Positions 22,801-34,904 of a stretch of 64,000 nucleotides of DNA are shown piece by piece; position 1 is the first letter of the stretch; each line of letters opens with the position of its first letter. Position numbers and translations under genes: made by a program. Source of the stretch: Megaleporinus macrocephalus. Its lineage: Eukaryota; Chordata; Actinopteri; Characiformes; Anostomidae. Where the stretch lies: NCBI GenBank assembly GCA_021613375.1, contig CM038715.1, forward strand, positions 580,501 to 644,500, read 5' to 3'. The notes under the pieces are model-generated. The model made no database searches, was not told where the DNA came from, and saw only the letters and a list, made by a program, of their open reading frames with translations.

Positions 22801-24400
22801 ACTGAAAGATGTACTGGTAAAGGTATCATTCTGGTATTGATGTTGGATTCAACCTCACCTTGTCTTTATTTCTGAAAATATACTCCCTTTTCAGCATCAG
22901 AAAGGAAGCGGAAAACATATATAAACATAAAAATGACAGAATAGATGAAAATAATTTGTCTTGTAATATTTGAGGTGCACACTTTTCCCTGTATTACCGT
23001 TTTACTTTCCAGGAAACTTGATTTCACTGTTTTGAAGAAATCTGCTTTTCCACAACTTTAAAGTTCAGTCTTAAAAGTTGGTTATATGGGCTGCTTGTCA
23101 TGATTCAAGTAATCCCAAACACAAGGTTCTTAGATCACCAAAAGTGTAATCAGAATTTTTTCTTTTTACTTTTTTTCTGTAAGGGCTGCTACACTCACGT
23201 TCAGCCTTTCAGACCTAATACTGAATTGTGTGGTCACCATAGAAGTATGAGTCCCATTTTTTTAAAATACTTTTTTATTTTTTAACTCGTCTACAGCAAT
23301 GTTTGATCATTTAATACAGTTTCTATCTGCAGTTTCAAATGTGTTCACACATTTTACTAATTAGGACCTGTTTAGTGTAAAGTAAATGAAACTAAGTAGG
23401 GATATTATGTGGTACAAATACCTGTAGACAGTGCAGTTTTCACTGAGGACCATAATGTCTCAGTCATGCCTTTTAATTATCTGCCTTTCCCTGAATTATT
23501 ACAAACAGTAGTATTGCTGGCTAAGGAAATAGTTTCTGTAGTTGATCACTTTTAATTGGCTATTTTAGTGGGGCAGTGCAATTAGGACCTATTTTCTAAA
23601 CAGCCGTGATAAAGTGTAGGCGTAGGATGTGACTTGAACAGTGTGGAACACCATATTACCAATTAACAAGCATATCTGCACCAACGTACACAGCTTTGTT
23701 GGCTTGGATAGTGAATGCACAAGCTAGTCCATAATATCAGGCAGTGCTAGTCTGAACCTTCCTGGGAAATAGACTGAGATAAACAATCTGAAACTAAGTT
23801 TATTCAATGTTTACGATGATAAAAAGCTTCCACAATATGAAGTTTAGCTTGTGAATGCACAGTTTCTAATTTTTAATGGGATGGTAATGCGTAAAAGCCG
23901 ATAATCACCGTTTTGGTTAAGAGAAGAGAGAAAGAACTACAGAGGACTACTACACCATTATCATTAAACAGAAACTGCCTGTTAGTTCTTGGTAAAACTG
24001 TGTTGCTAGTTTTACAGTATGTCTATTCTTCTTCTAATTACTTTATTTACTTTAAGTTTACTGTGAGTGCATGGAAATGAAAATAAATGCAGATGTGCTT
24101 TAATACTTCAATTTCCTTCAGCAACAACCAAGCTAAAGATCCTGGGTGTTACCACAGAACAGCTCAGTTAGTTCCAGACCTGGAGAGAAAGTTCTTCTGA
24201 TCTAAGTCTAGGACTGGAAATCAAGATGAGAAAAAAGTAACAAATAATATAATTGTTTTATTTATTTTCTTTCACTGTTAAAACTGGAATACAATGAGGC
24301 CTTTATATAAACACCTGAGGAATGTGTAAAAGATAAGTAACCAATTGCACACACATCACTAATGAGTTTAACCATTCACAAATAAATATACCCCAGGGTG
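22801..24400. other. Single-copy AT-rich sequence, no gene seen
   Basis: No frame longer than about 60 codons and no repeat was recognised. Confidence 0.4.
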
Positions 24401-24401
24401 C

Positions 24402-24870
24402 GTTCGAATTCGCCTACTAGTCAGTAGGTACTGGATTAGATTTAGTACGTGCTGCTCGAGCGTCAGACTAGTAGGTAATTTCAGTAGGAGAGTTTTAGTA
24501 CCACACAATCTCAGACGTACTACGTCCACCATATTACCAGCGTCCTGTGACGCAAGACGTCAGACCACCACCGTAAAAGTCCTGCTATTCATTAAAAGCT
24601 TGTTTACTGACAGATTTAGACTTTTAGTGACTCTGATCTCTGAGTTTTTATCTGATTATGTATCAGACGGTGTGGAGCTGTAGATCAGAGAAGATGAAAC
24701 GGGAGGAATGTAATCATTGTTTATCTCAGCAGTAGCGCTAACTTCTATAGCGGCAGTTCACTAGCCGTAGCTACGTACACACAGCCGACGTTTTTTTCCT
24801 CCGCTTTGAATTCATCCGCGGCTCCAGTGTGCTGTGTTCGCCTATATTAAAATGACTGCCGATTCAGACG
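24402..24870 (+). mobile_element. GGTGCGT-family element, truncated copy without minisatellite
   Basis: It starts GGGTGCGTTCGAATTCGCCT and follows 18891-19380 closely through ACTACGTCCACCATATTACC, ending at about GCCGATTCAG, after which the sequence diverges. The 45-bp array and the right inverted end are absent. Confidence 0.75.
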
Positions 24871-25224
24871 TGTGGCGAACAAGCGAACACTCTGTTGCTA
24901 GGGGGCGCTGCAGTTTTTAAAGGAATTGTGGAAGACCGACAAAGAAGCCGCGCAGACGTGGATTGAATGTCATTATAATAAAGCAGCAGGTCAGGTGGCT
25001 AATAATCTAAATTGCCTATTTATAAACGGATTAAACTGCTTTAGTTGAGCTGATTGGCCAACTTCATCAGTTAACAGGTATTGTGCCAAAATCCAACTCC
25101 ACACCAGTATATAGAGATGTTAGATTTTAAATAAAATATATGTCGGCTGTAATGTTAGCAGATTTCACAGAAGAAGTATTTATACAAATATACAAACTGC
25201 CCACTCTCTCTGCTGTGTGTGATT

Positions 25225-25732
25225 TACACTCCGCAGATATTTGTAGTAGTGGTTAACTGAAAAACTAAAAAACTACTTTTTGCTACTTTTTACTTCTTTC
25301 TTTACTTCATTCAAACATTAATGTAAAACACATAAAATAGAATAAGTCTGGTCAAAGCTGCAGCAGATTAGGAGTATTTGTTTAGGAGGTTGGATTTGTC
25401 AATACAAAATATTTAGCTTATTATTTTTAGATATCACTTAGACTTATTTGCTAACTGGTTATAAGCTCTTCTAAGCTCTCTTATAGGGCCACAATTTATA
25501 TTGCAAAAATATAACTATACAAAAAGAATGCATTTTACATATAAAGAAAGTTGTGTAACCTATGGCAAAATTTTATAATTTTTAAATATTTTATAAATAT
25601 AATTTATTCACTACCTACCATGTCATGTCATGCTATATATGGAGATGGCGTAATGGTGACTTACATAAGCAACAGCATTATAGTATCATCCTCTTTAGAA
25701 ATGTATAACAGGCGTCCCAAATAAATATCTGG

Positions 25733-25815
<83 letters not shown>

Positions 25816-26030
25816 CTTTAATAGTTAAAACAATAGTTAAAACAACTTTAATAGCTGGAATAACACCCTGTGTTTTGACTATTAAGTATATTTAAAGCAT
25901 TTCTGTACTGGAACCCAAGTAAAAATGAGAAATGGAAAGAAAAGCCATTACTTTGACTTTGAATTGTACAGAGTACTCTTCTTTCATTCAAGCACAGGAT
26001 TGGTGTGAGTTATCCACCACTGGTTTCACA
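25225..26030. mobile_element. Possible DNA-transposon remnant, GTGGTTAACT/CCACCACTGG ends
   Basis: GTAGTGGTTAACTGAAAAAC on the left and TGAGTTATCCACCACTGG on the right are loosely inverted. The interior contains ACTTTTTACTTCTTT words like those in the family at 29960. This is weak and I could not align the copies. Confidence 0.25.
25733..25798. repeat. A18(TA)15T18 perfect palindrome
   Basis: Eighteen A, fifteen TA units and eighteen T form a fully self-complementary 66-bp tract. Confidence 0.95.
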
Positions 26031-27068
26031 ATTGATGTTGCAATGAGTTCAGTTCCACCTACTACAGCCCTACAATGAATCAGGTTCCAGAGAGTAAAAC
26101 CTGCGGTCTGCTAGTGGTTATTCCTCTAAAATATGAAGGTGCTCTGCACTTCAGGGAATATTCCTTCAGCATCTAGCCTAAAGTAAGCCACTCGGATTTC
26201 CTGCGGGCACTTGAGGTTTGGCTATTTGTGCATTAAGCACCCAAAGCACTCAGCTTTTAGAGACTTACTGCTCAGACATTAAGCATCATTTTAACTTTAA
26301 GTGCTGTTTTTCATAAAAATGTGATTTGCATCATTTCTACAACATTATTTGTCACAGAATGATACCGATGGTGTAAAGTTTTTATCTTTATTCTGTTTGT
26401 GCTAATAATATAAAATATATATTTTATATAATACATTCTTTGAGAACATTTAGCATGTGACATTTGAATTAATTATTATATACTATTTATATACTATATG
26501 TGCTATAGTTTTCTGACCCATGCTATCCGTTATTGTTTCTTACTGCTGTCTGAATCTCACACAGCACTGACCAAGCTGTGTGAAGACAAGCATCTCCCTT
26601 CTCTGAGACTCATAAAGTCAGATGCTGCATCTTTTTGACCTTGAACTGACATGAGGTCGTAAGGGATCTCGAAGCGTTCCGCAATCCAGTTTACTTTATC
26701 TTTTTAGCTGAAAGTTTGCTTAAAAAAAATAAAAATAAATAAAACATCCTTTCTCCGAAGTATGGGCTTCACTACGTGTGCCTGGCTTGTGGAAAAATGT
26801 CTATCTGTTTAAAATTGCTGTCTTTTTCTGATGCAAACCTAAAAGGAGTCGTGTCAGACGTTTTTCATCTTTAATGTGACCTTGCAACCCACAAAAGCGA
26901 AAAACACTTCTGAGTTAGAGGCGCGATGAAACCATATTTCTCTGAAAGAAGTCTTATAGTTTCTTGAGCACAAAGTTAACACACCCAGTACATTAGCCTG
27001 TGCTGACTGGAGCTGAATGATTATTAATAATATAAATTAATAATATAATTAAATAATATTTAAAAGAG
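26031..27068. other. Single-copy block, no gene seen
   Basis: The stretch 26100-26300 is of mixed composition and repeat-free. The rest is AT-rich. No frame or element was recognised. Confidence 0.4.
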
Positions 27069-27220
27069 GGGCAGCACTGTCGCCTCACAGCACGAAGGGC
27101 CTTATTGAGCTGATAGGCTAAACTGCCTTTAGGTGAGAGTGTGTACGTCCATGCATCTGACTTGTGATCAACTGACATCCCATCCAGGGTGTTTCCTGCC
27201 TTCTGTCCATTGAACGCTGG

Positions 27221-27812
27221 TGTAAGCATCACCTCTCAGTGGCCACAGGGCGCACTCACCCCTTCGCACACTATATCACCTACACCTGCTGGTGATTAGT
27301 ACATATGGCAGGTCCACATTAGCACACTCACTATATAACTCAGCCACGCACTCACCCCAGTGCTTCTGGGATGAGTGCGTGGCTGAGTTATGTAGTGATT
27401 CAATGTTTCTGTTACAGATACTGTCCGGATCAGCACTTACCTGCTCGTGGTCTCAAGGCCGTCGCTTAACGAGTCTCTCTACAGGTCCAACCAGACTTGG
27501 CTTCTCCACCGCGAGGTCCTGTCATACTCCCTGGAGCCCAAGAAGACCTACAGACTCTCTGACCTGCCCCGGCACTCACCTCCATCCAGGCACAGCCAGG
27601 AGACCGAGTGTGGGTCCTGAGAGGCAACGCGGCGAGCACCAGCGGTCACACTCTTCATCCAGCCTGTTCCGAGGACCGCATCACAGCCTGCATTGGGCCC
27701 ACTGCTCTGACTCATCTGGACTCCTCGCTCTAGCGAGCCCCTGAACTCTTTTATTAGTAAATAAAGCCTTGCACATGGATCATATTTCACCTGTTGAGTC
27801 TGGATCCTTACA
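27221..27812 (+). mobile_element. Solo LTR of a retrotransposon (592 bp)
   Basis: The ends are TGTAAG and CTTACA. GCTGG flanks both sides (27216-27220 and 27813-27817), a 5-bp target duplication, and removing LTR plus one GCTGG restores a normal SINE sequence. A polyadenylation signal AATAAA lies at 27760-27765 with CCTTGCACATGG following, as in an R region. The 3' 55 bp are related to the LTR at 886-1747. A 32-bp hairpin lies at 27329-27397. There is no primer-binding site, polypurine tract or internal gene next to it, so it is a lone LTR. Confidence 0.92.
27329..27397. repeat. Hairpin inside the solo LTR
   Basis: Arms 27329-27360 and 27366-27397 (32 bp each, two mismatches, 5-base loop) contain AACTCAGCCACGCACTCA and its complement. 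The single-stranded RNA would form a stable stem. Confidence 0.9.
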
Positions 27813-27890
27813 GCTGGGATAGGCTTCAGCGCTTGACCTAGAAAAATAAGTGGTCTAGATGGTAAATGAATGAATGAATAAGAAAACAGT

Positions 27891-29105
27891 TTGTTTGTTT
27901 CCTATGAATACATACAGACATAATCAAATTTTGACATTCATTCAGTCTCAGAGCTCAGACCCTTATAATTATATTAATAAGTTCTTGCACTTCATATTTA
28001 GGTTCAGTCGTGTTAAAGAAAATGACTAGAGCGAATTCGCTAGCACAGTTTTGAATTATTGAAAAATAAATCTAATGGAAGGATCCAGTGATCTGCCCAT
28101 ATATGAAAGCCTACAGAATCTAAAAATAAAATTTTTTTTTTTCTTTCAGCAAAAATAATTCTCGAGCCAGCATCTCAAAAATCTCACTGGAATTCTTGAC
28201 CACCAATAGCGATGCAGTCTGGCCCTCTCATTTGGAACTATGGAACACCCATTTGGAGTTGGAGATATTCCAGCATGCAGCAGCAGTCCACTCCCTTTTT
28301 CTATGGTGCATGGCTGCAGAAAGGCTGGATGAATTATTCACGAGGCTTAAACTGGCGTTTACATGACAACTATGAGTGACAGTGAGTTTAGATAGACAGG
28401 TGTATGTTGTTTGAGTCTATGGATGTCACCTGTAGAACTACTCTCTGCATGGGTAATCTCACTTGACATGTTTCAGAAATTAATATATTAGTTGTGGTAC
28501 TGTAAACTGAATTGCTTCAGGTTGTTCTCATACCTTGCTGCTGTAATGAGGCTCCATATGGTTTAGAATTAATTGAATGTACTGTGGTTGACAGCCCAGG
28601 TCTGAAGGGTAATACTGTAGAGGGGACACTAGTTCCGCCTGAATTGAGATCTGGCAGATCTAAGTCCTTTGGGAATATGACCCTCAGCCCTTGGTTTTGA
28701 AGCGTGTCATGATTTGGACATTGCTCCCCAGCTGTATGGTTGTCTGTTTTTTATCTTCTATTTTTTTTTTGTCATGTGCAAAAACTTAAGTGTTTCATAC
28801 ACTGGTGTGTCGGGGATGGTGAGTTTAGGAATGTTCTGAAGTCAGTGGTGGCCAGAAAATAGATACATTAGCTAGCTGTATGTGACAATAGACTTAACCA
28901 AGCTCAGGCTATCTGCCTAACTCCCCTGCATCCTATCCAAAATTTGTAATAACCTTTGGTATAGAGTTCACAGCGGGGGGCTTGGTAAGCACTCCACAGC
29001 AGTTACAAGTCTTTAATAAAGCTATACTTTAATGAAGTTTTCACACTGAAACCTGGTTGGGTTAACAATCGTTTGTCCAGTGAAACAGATACTTGACAGT
29101 CAAGT
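27891..29105. other. Single-copy sequence, no gene seen
   Basis: No recognised repeat. A short plus frame at 28512-28700 has no motif. T-runs occur at about 28132-28142 and 28761-28770. Confidence 0.4.
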
Positions 29106-29107
29106 GC

Positions 29108-29660
29108 AGACAAAGGGGTAAAAAATATTTACATGCATTGCTCAGGTAGAAGTATAGATACTAGGGTTAAAAAGTTTTTTTTAAATTTTTGTCACTCAAA
29201 TTAGCCACATGTGATTTTGCACACAACGGAATTTGACCTCCGCATTTAACCCATCCGTGCAGTGAAACACCCACATATACACACACTAGGGGGCAGTGAG
29301 CAGCCCTATCCACAGCACCCGGGGAGCAGTAGGGGTTAGATGCCTTGCTCAAGGGCACCTCAGTCGTGCCCTGGGGGATCCCGGGGATCGAACCGGCTAC
29401 CTTCCGGTCACAAGACCAGATCCCTATCCTTCAGGCCACAACTGCCCACTTTTTACTCCAGTAAAAGTGTAAAAGTACTGATTTTAAAAACTACTTAAAG
29501 TAGAAAAGTAACAAAACACAATATTCTAGTTTTGGATATGTACAACAATGCAACGATATATACTTTTTAAGTTTCTATTTTTTATTTCTTAAATAAAAAA
29601 AGATCCTGTATTTTAAAAGAGTGCCAGAGCATCACATTAACTAAATTTACACTTACCTGA
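29108..29660 (+). mobile_element. hAT-like non-autonomous element, copy split by a SINE
   Basis: The left part (AATATTTACATGCATTGCTC, then GGTAGAAGTATAGATACTAG) and the right part (TTTTTACTCCAGTAAAAGTG onward, from 29449) correspond to contiguous sequence in the copy at 29960-31042. A SINE occupies the junction. Confidence 0.7.
29190..29448 (-). mobile_element. tRNA-derived SINE, minus strand
   Basis: Read on the minus strand it begins GGGCAGTTGTGGCCTGAAGG, whose TGGCCTGAAGG fits an RNA polymerase III A box. About 35 bases on, GGTTCGATCC (29385-29394 complement) is a near-canonical B box. The body continues with CCTTGAGCAAGGCATCTAAC and GGATGGGTTAAATGCGGAGG and ends in an A-rich tail (29173-29192). 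This order is that of a widespread fish SINE with a tRNA-like head. It would be transcribed by polymerase III and moved by a partner LINE. It is inserted inside another element (29108-29660). Confidence 0.85.
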
Positions 29661-29959
29661 AATCGATATCCAGTAGTAAACTCTTTATGGTGTCACCCTT
29701 CACAGTAACACACTGTGTTTTTATCTTACAATGATCTGTGCTTTAGGTTGAAATTACAAACGTCATGCTATTTTGGAAACCCATCATCTCTAAATGACGA
29801 ATGGTTTAAGACTTAGCTGACATTGTCTACATTTAGCCTGTTAACCCATAACGCACTACATATTGATCTTGTTCCAATAACACAGTGCTTATCTGCTCGT
29901 CTACTCATATCATTTGATTTATCGTGACATGTCACAATGCCATGTAAATCATTCATGAT

Positions 29960-31042
29960 CAAAGGTGGCAAAAGTATTTACATTCATTACTCAGGTAGAA
30001 GTACAGATACTAGGGTTTAAAAATACTTCTGTAGAAGTTGAAGTATCAACTCAAGCTTTTTACTCCAGTAAAAGTGTAAAAGTACTGATTTCAGAACTAC
30101 TTAAAGTAAAAGTAATGTAAGTAATGCCTTTAAGGACAAAAGCTTAGGCCGCACCACAGGGGTCTATAGTGCACTAGCCCACCTCCCCAAAAACCCCATT
30201 CTTCTAAAAGCCATAATGACTATAATGTTATATTAAAATGTTGATGTTGATAAATTTGGGATGCGCTAGGCTTCCTGTTTCAGCTGCATATACGCCCATT
30301 GAACATGAATGTAGTTTAGTACAATGTAAACATATTAAAGAAGCATATCTGTTACTACTGAGCATTAACATGTGTTTCATGGAGCAGAAGATATGATGAC
30401 TAGATGTCTATAAGTATTGTAATGAAGTCAAACTTCAAAGACGTTATCAATAATCTTTACTGGAATGTAAATGTATGTGAATGAAAACAAGCTGAAATGA
30501 AATAGGAGTAACGAGACTATGTTTAAAATGTAAGGAGTAGAAAGTACTGATAATGGAGTGTAAATGTAAGGAGTAGAAAGTACTGATAATGGAGTGTAAA
30601 TGTAAGGAGTAGAAAGTACTGATAATGGAGTGTAAATGTAAGGAGTAGAAAGTACTGATAATGGAGTGTAAATGTAAGGAGTAGTAAGTACAGATAATGG
30701 AGTGTAAATGTAAGGAGTAGAAAGTACTGATAATGGAGTGTAAATGTAAGGAGTAGTAAGTACAGATAATGGAGTGTAAATGTAAGGAGTAGAAAGTACT
30801 GATAATGGAGTGTAAATGTAAGGAGTAGAAAGTACTGATAATGGAGTGTAAATGTAAGGAGTAGAAAATATGGTAATGGAGTGTAAACGTAAGGAGTAGA
30901 AAGTACTGATAATGGAGTGTAAATGTAAGGAGTAGAAGTAAAAGTCAGCTGGAAAATATATACTCCAGTAAAGTATAAATAACCAAAATCTCTACTTAAG
31001 TAAAGTAACATAATATTTGTACTTCACTACTTGACACCTCTG
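29960..31042 (+). mobile_element. hAT-like non-autonomous element with internal 36-bp array
   Basis: Left end CAAAGGTGGCAAAAGTATTT and reverse complement of the right end CAGAGGTGTCAAGTAGTGAA are related inverted repeats beginning CA(A/G)AGGTG, the form seen in hAT elements. The left half matches 29108-29660 and, in reverse, 41232-41781. A 36-bp tandem array fills 30530-30938. No clean 8-bp duplication was seen and there is no transposase. Confidence 0.7.
30530..30938. repeat. 36-bp minisatellite, about 11 copies
   Basis: The unit starts GTAAGGAGTAGAAAGTACTG and ends GGAGTGTAAAT. Because 36 is a multiple of three, one minus frame stays open across the array, reading a 12-residue repeat (for example LLLTFTLHYQYF). 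That frame is a by-product of the array, not a gene. Confidence 0.95.
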
Positions 31043-32590
31043 AGTGCAAAAACATCACGTGGTTCAGATCGAGTCTGTTATCAGGATTAAACTGTATTCA
31101 ATGTTCAAATCTATGAATTTGATCCAACGTTTTATTAGCAGTGTTGCATGTGCATACCATGACTCTTCTCCATTTGCTTAAATCTAGTGGTTCCTGAGCG
31201 CTAAGGCACTGCTAGAATAAGTCCTGCGATAACAGGCAGAGATTTGGGAGAATAACAGCACACTTCTTCTTCTTCTGTTACTTCTTCTTCTGTTACTGAG
31301 AATTGGTAAACTTGATCCCATTGGATTATTGCTCGAAAATGTGAAGGTGTACGTTTTGTGTCCTCAGGCTGATGGTGGAGTTAAAAGCAAACAGGACGTC
31401 AGACGCACAGACGAACCGGAGGCGAGCACTGCATCTTAAACAGCCCCACAGCCTCCTCACCTGATCTTCAAAGAGCTTGGTGATGAATGAGACTCTGAGA
31501 AAAATATTCAAGGTAAGAGTGCCAAACTCATTTACACCACAACTCTTTATGAAGGACATGATATTTACCATCTGACTTTGATCTGCCTAATTTGGGGCAA
31601 TTTAGGTATTTATATCACATATTCTGAACGCCTGTGCTAAGACTCTTGATTTGGAGAGGCTTTGACAGGTACAGGGTAGATTGCTTTCAGACTGTATGCT
31701 CTCCAGTCAAATCACAAATTAAGGTGGTATTACATCAGTTTCTTTTTTTTATTGTGCTGGCTCTGAGATCGAGACTCTACCCCTAAGGACTGAATGTGAT
31801 GAGCTGCTTCTGGTGGATTAACTGATTAGAAGACGGTTACAGAAGAGCAGTTTTTATGAAATAGCAGTTCTGAGTTCTGCATATGAGTTCTGAGATGCTC
31901 GCAGAGTGACCTCAGTCAAGTCACTCTGTTAATGACTGTTTGGGACAATGGGGGGCAGCGACCCAGTATATTAATTTAGGCTGCGCTGTTTGTGCCAGTA
32001 GAGAAGCATCTGCCAAGCATTTGGATTGAAACATTCCCACAGTTCTCCTCCACTGCCGAACGTTTGGGAATCAATTAGAATGCTCTGTATCTTTTCATGT
32101 TGTTTAAAAAAAAAATCGCTTCTTTTAGTCTGGCTGCTGATCTCTTGTGAAAAGCAACAATCGATAAGCTGTAACAGTAGGTTCAGTGGTAGTAAATTGG
32201 GAGCTAACCTCATTCTGCAAACTTTTTAACTTTTTTTCCAGAACCTGGAAAGCTTATAACCTCAGTTCGATAAGGTTGCCTCTTTTGGGCTGATGCTTTG
32301 ACTGACAGACTGACTTTAGATAAACAGTGGCCTTTCTGGATGGAAAGGCAGGAGGTTTGTGAAGCTGTTTGGTCCACAAAGCGGTTGCTCCTTATGACTA
32401 ATGAAGCTTGAAGGCTGATATTCCCGGCTTGTAAAGATGTACGGCAGGCTTTTCTTACTCAAGGCCTCTCTTTAGAAAATGTATTCACAAATATTAGCTT
32501 TAAAAATGTATGTAGAAGTTAACAGTTGGCAGCACGTTCTGTTTCTTACGATCAAAGTAATTCTAAATACAATGAAGTCAGTGTCTGACA
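31043..32590. other. Single-copy sequence, no gene seen
   Basis: A CTTCTTCTTCTGTTA duplication lies at about 31265-31297. The segment 31980-32230 is open on both strands without a domain. No repeat family was recognised. Confidence 0.4.
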
Positions 32591-32595
32591 GTCCT

Positions 32596-33062
32596 TTACT
32601 GACTTGGAATCGGACTTGAGCTTTAAGACTTGAAACGACTCACCACCCTATTTTAACATATTAAATAAGGAAAACTAAATCACAGAACTTATCATTTTGT
32701 ATTAAATGGTGCTGTAACGCTAGGCAGTGTTTCTCAGCCTCGGCCTTCGAGGCCCACTGCCTCACATTTTAGTGGTTTTTCTGCTTCAACACATATTTTA
32801 ACTGGTAATGGACTGGTAATGAGGTAATGGACTGGTAATGAGGTGATTGGACTGGTAATGGACTGGTAATGAGGTGATTAGTGATTAGAACTGCTTGAAA
32901 TGATCTAATTTCATATGCAAGTTATTTTTGTTATAATAAAAACTTAATGTTAATGTTTTATTAATATCAGTTTAATATACTAACAATCAACTGCATCAGT
33001 TGTGTTAAATACTGAATTGACAAGACTTGAGACTTACTTGTTACTTGGTCCCATGTCTGGTG
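32596..33062. mobile_element. GACTT-rich dispersed element, copy B (unoccupied site)
   Basis: The sequence follows 13787-13850 and 14908-15740 of copy A but lacks the 1057-bp insertion and lacks 366 bp of the interior (junction at about 32722). It ends in GACTTGAGACTTACTTGTTA as copy A does. Confidence 0.75.
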
Positions 33063-33535
33063 TCTGGCATCTGTATTGGTCAGTCCTACAGCACTGAATT
33101 GTCATCTCATAGTGGAGGGACAGAAACACTGAAGCAGGAGCCTACATTTTTTTTCCTGGATAAATATAAACATCAAAACCCAAGAAAATCTCCAGGGCAC
33201 TCTCTTATTAATTTAAAAGTCTTTATTGTCATAGCACAGTAATATTAAACCTTTTAAACTCCATCAGGGAGTCAAAGTGGAGCCTAATGCCCCCCTCTTT
33301 TAAAAAATAAAAACAAATATGACCATTTATCTGATGGTGGTGGTCCACCAGGTGTTTTATGCATATTAGAAATGTTTTGGAAACCTATTTTTTTTCTTTT
33401 GCCCTTCCTTATGCCAGTGGATTCTTTTCTATCTAATCTTCTCAGAAATATCTTCTTTTGGTGCACATTTTCGCGCTCTGCACTGTCGCCTGTCTGTTTA
33501 CATCCTTTCAAGTCTGCATGGTCTTTAGGTGCGTC
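33063..33535. other. Short unassigned stretch
   Basis: AAAGTCTTTATTGTCATAGC at about 33216-33235 resembles the minus-strand LINE tail signature seen elsewhere in this window. Otherwise nothing was recognised. Confidence 0.3.
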
Positions 33536-34172
33536 TGAAATCGCCTACTAGTCAGTAGGTACTGGATTAGAGTCAGTACGTGCTGCTCGAGCGTCAGACT
33601 AGTAGGTAATTTCAGTAGGAGAGTTTTAGTAGCTACACAATCTCAGACGTACTATGTCCACCATATTACCAGCGTCCTGTGACACAAGACGTCAGACCAC
33701 CACCGTAAAAGTCCTGCTATTCATTAAAAGCTCGTTTACTGACAGATTTAGACTTTTAGTGACTCTGATCTGAGTTTTTATCTGATTATGTATCAGACGG
33801 TGTGGAGCTGTAGATCAGAGAAGATGAAACGGGAGGAATGTAATCATTGTTTATCTCAGCAGTAGCGCTAACTTCTGTAGCGGCAGTTCACTAGCAGTAG
33901 CTACATACACACAGCCGACGTTCAGCTTTACACTGTTTATTTACTTCACTTTAAATTCATCCATGACTCCAGATGAATCATGGGATAGCGCAGTGTGCTG
34001 TGTTCGCCTACATAATGGCCTACATACGGCTGCTGATTCAGGAGGTGATCCGGGTACCGTTCACCTACTGCTCAATACCTACTGAGTATTCAGACATACT
34101 AGCCACGCTCGCCTACTGATTTACTACTGAGTACTCAGACACACTAGCCGTGCTTGCTACTGATTTACTACT
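33536..34172 (+). mobile_element. GGTGCGT-family element with two 45-bp units, 3' truncated
   Basis: It begins GGTGCGTCTGAAATCGCC and tracks the copy at 18891 through GGGTACCGTTCACCTACTGC, then has about two units of the 45-bp repeat (34084-34172) and breaks off at CTACT where an LTR-like sequence begins. Confidence 0.8.
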
Positions 34173-34491
34173 TTCTCGTGTTGTCATGTGCTCCTGTGTC
34201 TCCGTCCTTGCTCACCTGTGCCCCATTTGTGTTCAGTCCCATCACCTATTCCCTCTTGTTAGCATTTGTTATTTATACCTTGTGTTTGCAGTCTTGGTCG
34301 GTCATTGTTGTGATAACTTGTTGTGGTAACTCTTTCGTCGTGATAACTTCTGTCTGTCTTTGTAACCAGTTTGTTTACTTTTCATTTTGTTTGTTTATTA
34401 AAAGTATATTTAATTTAAAAGCTTGCGTTTGTATTTGCCATTTTCTGCCTTCATCTGCTCCAGCTCACCAGCTACCCGTGCCAGCCTGACA
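34173..34491 (+). mobile_element. LTR-like repeat, 5' truncated copy
   Basis: From TTCTCGTGTTGTCATGTGCT to CACCAGCTACCCGTG it matches 40748-41056. It ends CCAGCCTGACA, a possible ...CA terminus. A TTATTAAA polyadenylation-like signal lies near 34396. The truncated 5' end abuts the preceding element. Confidence 0.55.
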
Positions 34492-34904
34492 AACATGAGC
34501 GAAAAGTAAGGTAGCTGAACTGAGTTTGGGTAGTTGCTTTAGACTCCCAGTCCAAATCTACGGTGGCTGAGAAGAGCCAACACGCTGCAGATTCACAAAC
34601 GTGATGCAAACAGAAAACACTTGCAGCTAAATGACAACACGGCACTACATTTAACAAACGCTCTGCAAAACCATTCACAACACAATGTGTTACCAGAGGA
34701 CAGTTAAAGGACCATATACGGCGACCATATATATAAAATATATGATTCATTCCAAAGCCACAGAAAGGGCAATACATTCTGACCTGATGGCATGCTATCT
34801 GTGAACATTCTAATAACATAGTGGCAACGTTTAGTAGAATTGTTCATAAATTCCGTTATATCTGCATTGAACTCGTTTTGTTTTGCCAAGTTGCCAACAG
34901 GTAG

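Larger units (their letters stand above)
27069..27890 (+). mobile_element. SINE-like repeat split by a solo LTR
   Basis: The left part (27069-27220) runs from GGGCAGCACTGTCGCCTCAC to TCCATTGAACGCTGG. The right part (27813-27890) resumes GCTGGGATAGGCTTCAGC and ends with AATGAATGAATGAA. Together they match the body of the repeat at 44121-44383, whose uninterrupted text GACGCTGGGATTGGC (44304-44318) is the empty version of the insertion site. The 5' tRNA-like head is missing in this copy. Confidence 0.75.

Noticed and set aside
886..27812. One giant LTR retrotransposon bounded by the related LTRs at 886 and 27221
   Set aside because: The LTRs are in opposite orientation, are diverged except at one end, and each has its own different 5-bp duplication (GATAG and GCTGG).
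30523..31011. A 162-codon minus-strand frame of repeating 12-residue units
   Set aside because: It follows from a 36-bp tandem repeat whose length is a multiple of three. There is no start context or domain, and it lies inside a transposon.
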